Source of the DNA: Candidatus Woesearchaeota archaeon
Lineage (GTDB): Archaea > Nanobdellota > Nanobdellia > Woesearchaeales > ARS49
DNA: 5,783 nucleotides
Assembly (NCBI GenBank): GCA_003694525.1
Contig: RFLK01000055.1
Coordinates: 1-5,783, forward strand
Direction: 5' to 3'
This document shows positions 1 through 5,783 of this stretch, one piece after another (position 1 is the first letter of the stretch; each line of letters begins with the position of its first letter). The notes beneath the pieces were generated by a model that was not told the DNA's origin, did no database searches, and saw nothing but the letters and a program-made list of their open reading frames with translations. The position numbers were made by a program, and so were the translations under genes.

Positions 1-357
1 CTCAAGGATGTTAAAGTTGTGGATTCTGGCGTTGTTCGTTTTGAGAGGTTAAAGCCTTATTTTGCGATTACGTGCGAGGAGGTTGACACCCCGCCCTCCA
101 TGATGTTTCATATTGCAGCAAGGAGCAGTCTTTTCAGGTTGACCCAGTCGTCTCTTCTTTGTTCTTTTGGCGAGGCGGGCTATAAGGGTTTTTTGACTTT
201 TATGCTGCTCCCTTTCCTTGATGGAGAGATTGAGCTTGGAGCGCGTTTTGCCCAGCTCTCTTTCTCAGAGCTCAAGGGTGAGGCGAGGTATGAGGATCAG
301 AAGGAGACTAATCATCAAGGAGGGGTTCTCTTCAGCAGTAGACTTCCTGAAAATTGA
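1..357 (+). CDS. dCTP deaminase/dUTPase-fold protein, 5'-truncated by window edge
   Basis: The reading frame is open from base 1 and ends at TGA 355-357, giving the last 118 residues. The N-terminal part lies outside the window, and GTG at 19 is not a credible start because the frame continues upstream. The fold is recognised from an ARSSL block (residues 40-44 of the visible part, matching the RSSL phosphate-binding motif), a GYKG turn (60-63, matching the DPGF/W-x-G turn), an ARFAQLSF strand (81-88, matching the Arg-x-x-Gln-hydrophobic-x-Phe strand) and a Tyr/Gly-rich C-terminal arm ending in SSR. Family members are trimers that deaminate dCTP and/or hydrolyse dUTP, limiting uracil in DNA. 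Two diagnostic acids are changed: Asp of the DPG turn is Glu58, and the Glu used by Dcd enzymes two strand positions on aligns with Met68. Activity is therefore uncertain, although the fold assignment is good. The 3' end overlaps the convergent TatD-family gene by 26 bases. Confidence 0.72.
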   Translation, partial: LKDVKVVDSGVVRFERLKPYFAITCEEVDTPPSMMFHIAARSSLFRLTQSSLLCSFGEAGYKGFLTFMLLPFLDGEIELGARFAQLSFSELKGEARYEDQKETNHQGGVLFSSRLPEN

Positions 358-1123
358 GCCAGATCTGGTTTGCGACTTCTTCTGGAGTCAGGCCTTTGAG
401 CTCTGCTATTTTCTTGACGGTTATTAGGACGTCTTTTGGCTCGCTCACTCTTCCTGGCTCTGGTGTCATGTAAGGACCGTCTGTTTCTGTGAGTGTTTGC
501 TTTAGGGGGACTATTTCTGCGTTCATTGAGAACTGGGGCACTCTGTTTATTGCAGAGGGTATGCTGAAAAAGTGTCCAAGATCAACTCCTCTCTTGACCG
601 TTTTTTTCTTTCCTGTAAAGCAATGTTGCACTACTTTTTTCACTTTGCTGCTCTCAAGCATATCCATGCAGTCGCTCTCTGCTTTTCTGCTGTGCACTAC
701 AAGAGGTAGTTTTGTTTTCTCTGCGCATTCTATTACTTTTTCAAAAATTTCTCTCATTTGTCTCTTTAGGGCATCATCTTTTATCCAGTGGTAGTCAAGC
801 CCGGCCTCGCCTATTGCTGCGATTTCGCCTTTGTGTTTTTTGATGAATTCAAGCTCTTCTTCAACATTGAAATGCTCGTTTTGAGGTGAGAGCCCAGTCC
901 CCTCGCCACCTTTTCCTATCGCGTCCGTGGGGTATATTCCGAACGAGCATTTGACAAGAGGTCCGTATTTTCTTGCAAGCTCAAGGACTTCTCTGTTTGT
1001 TGGAATGTTGACTCCAGAGCAGATTATTGCTTTAACTCCTGCTTTTTTTGCTCTTTCAAGAACTCCTTCAAGGTCCGTGTATAGCTTGTGGTTGAGGTGA
1101 ACGTGGTCATCTGTTAGTATCAT
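332..1123 (-). CDS. TatD-family metal-dependent hydrolase
   Basis: This is a complete protein of 263 residues, the usual length for the TatD family (amidohydrolase-like TIM barrel; known members are metal-dependent DNases acting in DNA repair or turnover in the cytoplasm). All expected metal ligands are visible: HVH at residues 7-9 after the first strand, Glu106 in GEAGLDY, His144 in VVHSR, His167 in VVQHCFTG, and Asp215 in TETDGPY. The FGIYP segment (61-65) corresponds to the usual G-hydrophobic-H-P loop, but with Tyr in place of His. The ATG at 1123 places HxH at residues 7-9, as expected, so the start is convincing. The gene lies 42 bases after the exchanger gene on the same strand, with no oligo-T terminator between them, so readthrough is likely; a weak TATA-like sequence could also give it its own leaderless transcript. 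Its last codons overlap the 3' end of the convergent dCTP deaminase-like gene. The exact substrate (DNA, or another phosphoester or amide) cannot be read from sequence. Confidence 0.93.
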   Translation of the reverse strand: MILTDDHVHLNHKLYTDLEGVLERAKKAGVKAIICSGVNIPTNREVLELARKYGPLVKCSFGIYPTDAIGKGGEGTGLSPQNEHFNVEEELEFIKKHKGEIAAIGEAGLDYHWIKDDALKRQMREIFEKVIECAEKTKLPLVVHSRKAESDCMDMLESSKVKKVVQHCFTGKKKTVKRGVDLGHFFSIPSAINRVPQFSMNAEIVPLKQTLTETDGPYMTPEPGRVSEPKDVLITVKKIAELKGLTPEEVANQIWLNFQEVYC

Positions 1124-1135
1124 TGTATCTTTTCA

Positions 1136-1165
1136 AGGTGTTGTTGTTTTATTCTTTTTGGCTTT
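1136..1165 (-). promoter_or_regulatory. Weak TATA-like sequence before the TatD-family gene
   Basis: Read on the minus strand, the 42-base gap is A-rich and contains GAATAAAAC about 23-31 bases before the ATG, the distance of a TATA box in a leaderless archaeal promoter. No Shine-Dalgarno sequence is present before the ATG, which supports a leaderless start, but the box is a poor match to consensus and may be ordinary A-rich spacer. Co-transcription from the exchanger promoter is the alternative. Confidence 0.3.
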
Positions 1166-2128
1166 TTAGAGTATTTTCCAGATCTCTATTGTTATGAATG
1201 CAGCGTACAGCCCTATGAGTATTAGTCCGTGTTTTCTTGTTAGGTATTTCTTGTTCATCCAGCTCATCATGACTGTTATGCTCAGCGATAGGAATATTAG
1301 CGCGTTTAGGACTTGTGGAACGTTTATTTCAAGGGGTTTTATGACTGAGACTATTCCAAGCAGGAGCAGGAGTTCTATAAGTAATGATCCGAGAAGGTCT
1401 CCTAGCCCTATGCTTGAGTGTTTTTTGAATAGGCTTTTAAGCTCTATTGCAAAGTCGTCTGCTGTGACTACGAGGCTTATGAGGACAAGGCCTACGAAGT
1501 ATTCGCTTATGTTGAAGTAGTCTGCAATCTGCACTGATGAGAACACAAGCCATCGTCCTGCAAGCAGCAAGGCTGCAAAGCATCCCAGAAATATCAGCGC
1601 ATCTTGCCAGATGTTCTTTATTTTGACGTCTTTCTTTATTTTTCCGAAGGTTCCTTCTATTTTCCAGAGGTATAGTAGGTATAGTGCGAATGCTGTGAGC
1701 AGGACAACGCCGTCTGATCTGCTCAGGAGCCCGTCTGCTGCGAGTACGAATGGTAGCATCAGGGCAAGCCACATTGCAAGCCTTTGTTTTGTGAATATGT
1801 TGGGTTCGAGTTTTATTTTTCCTCCAAATGTTGCAAGCAATCCAAGAGCAAGGGCTGCGTGTATCATATTGTTTCCAAGAACTGTTCCAAGACCTATTTC
1901 TTCATATCCTGTTATGAATCCTGTAACTGAGCTTACGATTTCTGCAGAGGATGCTGCCATTGCGACAACAACAAGGCCTATTATGGCATCTGATAGCCCG
2001 AGTTTTCGCGCATAGCTTGATATGCTGTCAACGATCAGGTCTGCGCTCTTTATTAGTATGTATAAGCTTGCTATCAGCACTAGTGTGTTGAATACTAATG
2101 GGTGTGAGAGAATTCCCGGCAGAACCAT
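1166..2128 (-). CDS. Sodium/calcium exchanger (CaCA) family membrane protein, divergent ion site
   Basis: This 320-residue, highly hydrophobic protein has about ten predicted membrane helices and a short charged central loop (roughly residues 157-173), as in prokaryotic CaCA antiporters (about 300-350 residues). Both inverted alpha repeats are visible. Alpha-1 (about 50-100) has AASSAE then GLGTVLGNNMIH; alpha-2 (about 212-262) has VTADD then GLGDLLGSLLIE. These align with the family motifs G-T-S-L-P-E and G-S-N-x-x-N/D, with identical 27-residue spacing between ion-site positions in each repeat. The four central coordinating positions appear to be Glu63, His90, Asp225 and Glu252, rather than the usual Glu, Asn, Glu, Asp set, so the transported cation is uncertain. 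The family exchanges Na+ or H+ for Ca2+ or other cations across the cytoplasmic membrane. The ATG at 2128 is supported by a TATA-like box centred 25 bases upstream. The gene is divergent from the small 2257 gene and may be co-transcribed with the TatD-family gene. Confidence 0.85.
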   Translation of the reverse strand: MVLPGILSHPLVFNTLVLIASLYILIKSADLIVDSISSYARKLGLSDAIIGLVVVAMAASSAEIVSSVTGFITGYEEIGLGTVLGNNMIHAALALGLLATFGGKIKLEPNIFTKQRLAMWLALMLPFVLAADGLLSRSDGVVLLTAFALYLLYLWKIEGTFGKIKKDVKIKNIWQDALIFLGCFAALLLAGRWLVFSSVQIADYFNISEYFVGLVLISLVVTADDFAIELKSLFKKHSSIGLGDLLGSLLIELLLLLGIVSVIKPLEINVPQVLNALIFLSLSITVMMSWMNKKYLTRKHGLILIGLYAAFITIEIWKIL

Positions 2129-2148
2129 GTTCTTGTCGTGCAGAGCGT

Positions 2149-2158
2149 ATTTTTTAAG
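2149..2158 (-). promoter_or_regulatory. TATA-like box for the exchanger gene
   Basis: On the minus strand this reads CTTAAAAAATA, centred about 25 bases before the ATG at 2128. That is the archaeal TATA-to-transcription-start distance, so transcription would begin at or within a base or two of the start codon (leaderless). No Shine-Dalgarno sequence lies before the ATG, which agrees. Confidence 0.55.
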
Positions 2159-2182
2159 AATTTTGTCTATACTGTTGTTGAA

Positions 2183-2202
2183 ATCAGGGTGGCGTCTCTG
2201 AT
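2183..2202. promoter_or_regulatory. Imperfect palindrome midway between divergent promoters
   Basis: ATCAGGG (2183-2189) pairs with TCTCTGAT read from 2202 back to 2196: seven pairs, one of them G-T, around a six-base centre. Its midpoint (2192.5) equals the midpoint between the two facing TATA boxes (centres about 2153.5 and 2231.5). It could be an operator shared by both genes, but a palindrome this short can arise by chance. Confidence 0.25.
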
Positions 2203-2221
2203 ATTGATTTTTGTAACCCGC

Positions 2222-2235
2222 AAACCTTTTATATT
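2222..2235 (+). promoter_or_regulatory. BRE plus TATA box for the small 2257 gene
   Basis: AAACC followed by TTTTATATT is a close match to an archaeal BRE/TATA promoter. TTTATATT occupies 2228-2235, which is 22-29 bases before the ATG at 2257. Transcription should therefore start at the start codon itself (leaderless). There is no Shine-Dalgarno sequence between the box and the ATG. Confidence 0.72.
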
Positions 2236-2256
2236 GAATGTGTTAAACGCTGTTTT

Positions 2257-2664
2257 ATGCCGGTCGTAGGATTATCATTCGGAAAGATTGTTGTTGAAAA
2301 GCACAAGCCTGTCAAGGGCGCGGTCAAGGTTAATAACAATGTCTCTCTCAAGGATGTTGAGAAGGTCGATATTTCTGTCGGCTCTGCAAAGCAGGAGGCT
2401 TTAAAGTTTCATTTTGAGTTCACAACAAAGTACGAGCCCGGGATTGGCGATATGACTATGAATGGTTTCTTGACTTTTGTTGAGAAGCCTGAGAAGGTAA
2501 AGGAGATTCTCGATCAGTGGAAGAAGGAGAATAAGGTTCCCAAGGACGTTATGAGTTCCGTTCTCAATACTGTGTTGTCTCGTTGCAATGTTGAGGCTAT
2601 GATTTTGTCCAGAGAGGTGAATTTGCCCCCGCCGGTTCCTATGCCTAAAGTCCAGGTCAAGTAG
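2257..2664 (+). CDS. Small conserved-looking archaeal protein with C-terminal LPPP motif; possibly SecB-like
   Basis: This is a complete 135-residue soluble protein with no signal peptide or membrane segment. Residues 5-75 alternate in a beta-strand pattern (KFHFEFTTKYEPGIGDM at 50-66 and GFLTFV at 70-75). A charged helix follows (about 77-92, ending in DQWKK), then a second helix (about 96-120, containing the single Cys110), and the tail LPPPVPMP (123-130). I recognise the general look of a small, widespread archaeal family of unknown function, with a conserved strand ending Tyr-x-Pro-x-Ile-Gly and the Pro-rich end, but cannot name it from sequence alone. The order of sheet, long helix and Pro-rich tail recalls SecB-type chaperones; that is a weak inference. 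The ATG is fixed by the well-placed TATA box. The gene is divergent from the exchanger gene and is followed after 83 bases by cdc48, which has its own promoter. Confidence 0.85.
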   Translation: MPVVGLSFGKIVVEKHKPVKGAVKVNNNVSLKDVEKVDISVGSAKQEALKFHFEFTTKYEPGIGDMTMNGFLTFVEKPEKVKEILDQWKKENKVPKDVMSSVLNTVLSRCNVEAMILSREVNLPPPVPMPKVQVK

Positions 2665-2666
2665 TT

Positions 2667-2692
2667 GCCCTCTTTTTCTTCACTCTTGAGGG
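2667..2692 (+). terminator. Possible T-rich terminator after the 2257 gene
   Basis: The stop codon at 2662-2664 is followed at once by a pyrimidine tract with TTTTT (2673-2677). Euryarchaeal RNA polymerase can stop at oligo-T alone. A five-pair inverted repeat, CCCTC (2668-2672) with GAGGG (2688-2692), spans it, but its 15-base loop makes a weak stem. A new promoter begins directly after this stretch, so termination here is plausible. Confidence 0.35.
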
Positions 2693-2706
2693 AAAACTTT
2701 TTAAAT
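2690..2706 (+). promoter_or_regulatory. Second, upstream BRE/TATA-like sequence for cdc48
   Basis: GGGAAAAC followed by TTTTTAAAT (2698-2706) resembles a BRE/TATA pair. It is centred about 46 bases before the cdc48 ATG, so a transcript from it would start near 2728 and carry a leader of about 20 bases with no clear Shine-Dalgarno sequence. It may be an alternative promoter to the box at 2718-2726. Confidence 0.4.
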
Positions 2707-2708
2707 GA

Positions 2709-5027
<2,319 letters not shown>

Positions 5028-5035
5028 GTTGAGTT

Positions 5036-5707
5036 ATGGTTAAGGTTATTGATCGTGCGGTTTTGTTTTTGAGTTTGGCAGTTTTGTTGTTGTTTGTGCC
5101 TCTTGCTTATCTTCACGGAACTGATGGTTTTGCTGTCGATGCCTTGATTTTCGCAGCACTTTCCGTATTCTTTTTTTCAACTCGCAGGGTTTGGAATCTG
5201 TCCACCCCTGTTTTCATAATGCTTGTTTTGGGTTTTACTCTTCACTTGTGTGGCGTGTTTGGCTGGTATTATAAGAGTCCTATTCCGGTTCAGTGGGATC
5301 ATGTAACTCATCTTTTCGGTCTTATGGGCTATGCCTTGTTGTTTGCAGGGTTTGCTCAGGATTGGTTGTCTGTAAAGTGGTCTAGAAAGAATTTTGCCAT
5401 AGTTTTGATGGTCTTTTTGGCCGCTTTCGGCATTGGTGCCCTGATTGAGCTTTCTGAGTTTTTGGGTTATCTCAAGCTTGGGTTTGGTGATGGCGGGCTT
5501 ATGTTTGGGGCAGGGGACGGGCTTCCAGGATCTGATGTTATAGAGGATATTGGCGGTGGTTGGATTAATACTGGCTGGGATCTCATCTACAATTTCATAG
5601 GCGTGTCTTTGGGCTTGATGGTTTGGTTTGCATCTCGCGCGTTTGTTAGAAAGCCAAGGACTGCATATTATTTTGAGCAGCCTTCAACTTTCTCTAAGCG
5701 TTTGTGA
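5036..5707 (+). CDS. Six-helix membrane protein resembling DUF2238/YjdF
   Basis: This 223-residue protein has about six hydrophobic helices (about 8-26, 33-49, 57-77, 90-107, 119-138 and 182-203). Polar residues sit at helix ends in the pattern I associate with the DUF2238/YjdF group of unknown function: WDHVTH (87-92) before helix 4, Glu138 and Glu141 at the end of helix 5, a Gly/Asp-rich loop (150-181) with Asp167, Glu170 and Asp171, and WDLIYN (181-186) leading into the last helix. The clustered His, Glu and Asp residues could form a metal or lipid-head-group site; that is inference. The short Lys/Arg-rich tail should be cytoplasmic. The gene begins 8 bases after cdc48, uses a Shine-Dalgarno sequence over the cdc48 stop, and has no promoter of its own, so it is expressed with cdc48. 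Its 3' end overlaps the convergent GatB/GatE-like gene by 14 bases. Confidence 0.87.
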   Translation: MVKVIDRAVLFLSLAVLLLFVPLAYLHGTDGFAVDALIFAALSVFFFSTRRVWNLSTPVFIMLVLGFTLHLCGVFGWYYKSPIPVQWDHVTHLFGLMGYALLFAGFAQDWLSVKWSRKNFAIVLMVFLAAFGIGALIELSEFLGYLKLGFGDGGLMFGAGDGLPGSDVIEDIGGGWINTGWDLIYNFIGVSLGLMVWFASRAFVRKPRTAYYFEQPSTFSKRL

Positions 5708-5783
5708 GTTTTTTTAGGAGTTCTGCTATCTTTTTTCCTGGTGCTTTTCCTCTGAGTTCTCTCATTGCTTTTCCCATTAACTC
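5694..5783 (-). CDS. C-terminal end of a GatB/GatE-family amidotransferase subunit, truncated by window edge
   Basis: The minus strand is open from the window edge to TAG at 5696-5694, giving the final 29 residues, which include MGKAMRELRGKAPGKKIAEL. This matches the end of the GatB/YqeY tail domain: hydrophobic-G-x-x-M-K/R-E-x-R-G-K-A, then a last helix. The domain binds tRNA in GatCAB and in the archaeal GatDE enzyme that converts Glu-tRNA(Gln) to Gln-tRNA(Gln). The ELRGK wording leans towards GatE, but too little is visible to separate GatE, GatB or a stand-alone YqeY-like protein. Most of the gene, and its start, lie beyond the right edge. It overlaps the convergent membrane-protein gene by 14 bases. 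Confidence 0.82.
   Translation of the reverse strand, partial: ELMGKAMRELRGKAPGKKIAELLKKLTNA
5709..5736 (+). terminator. Oligo-T tracts after the cdc48 operon
   Basis: Seven T (5709-5715) begin two bases after the stop codon at 5707, and six more T follow at 5731-5736. Oligo-T on the sense strand is enough for intrinsic termination in many archaea. The tracts also encode Lys codons of the convergent GatB/GatE-like gene, so they may be kept for protein-coding reasons instead. Confidence 0.4.

Noticed and set aside
218..427. Plus-strand open frame overlapping the first gene and the TatD-family gene
   Set aside because: It lacks recognisable motifs and overlaps two well-supported genes in other frames, so it is a shadow frame.
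541..557. CTCTG/CAGAG inverted repeat with a seven-base loop
   Set aside because: It is short and lies inside the TatD-family coding sequence; pairs of this size are expected by chance.
601..607. Run of seven T on the plus strand as a terminator for the first gene
   Set aside because: It is about 240 bases past the stop codon and is explained by Lys codons of the TatD-family gene on the other strand.
2350..2361. Twelve-base match with the first bases of the window (CTCAAGGATGTT)
   Set aside because: Both encode Leu-Lys-Asp-Val with the common codons of this strand, and there is no similarity beyond it.

Overview
The window looks like ordinary chromosome from an archaeon. The evidence is an archaeal-type two-ring Cdc48 ATPase with aromatic residues in its first pore loop, TATA boxes centred about 26 bases before start codons (the spacing of leaderless archaeal transcripts), and the tail of a GatB/GatE-type tRNA-dependent amidotransferase. 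Compact spacing and convergent gene overlaps fit a small genome such as a DPANN-type lineage, but the sequence does not prove a phylum. I see no rRNA, tRNA, CRISPR array, insertion sequence or phage gene.

Layout, left to right. (1) Bases 1-357, plus: 3' part of a dCTP deaminase/dUTPase-fold gene cut by the window edge. (2) Bases 332-1123, minus: a complete TatD-family metal-dependent hydrolase whose 3' end overlaps gene 1 convergently. (3) Bases 1166-2128, minus: a divergent sodium/calcium-exchanger (CaCA) family membrane protein lying upstream of the TatD gene, possibly in one transcript. (4) A 128-base divergent promoter region with two facing TATA boxes and a small imperfect palindrome exactly midway. 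(5) Bases 2257-2664, plus: a small conserved-looking protein ending in a Pro-rich LPPP motif, function unknown, possibly SecB-like. (6) Bases 2748-5027, plus: full-length Cdc48/VAT-type AAA+ ATPase with its own promoter. (7) Bases 5036-5707, plus: a six-helix membrane protein resembling the DUF2238/YjdF group, 8 bases after cdc48, with a Shine-Dalgarno sequence formed over the cdc48 stop codon. (8) Bases 5694-5783, minus: the last 29 codons of a GatB/GatE-like protein, overlapping gene 7 convergently.

The genes do not form one obvious pathway. The nearest thing to a functional group is Cdc48 with the small protein before it and the translationally coupled membrane protein after it; a link to protein quality control is inference. 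The points most worth a second look are the altered ion-site residues in the exchanger, altered catalytic positions in the nucleotide-enzyme fragment, the displaced HbYX-like tail of Cdc48, and the leaderless versus Shine-Dalgarno contrast. I found no clear evidence of a wholly new system.
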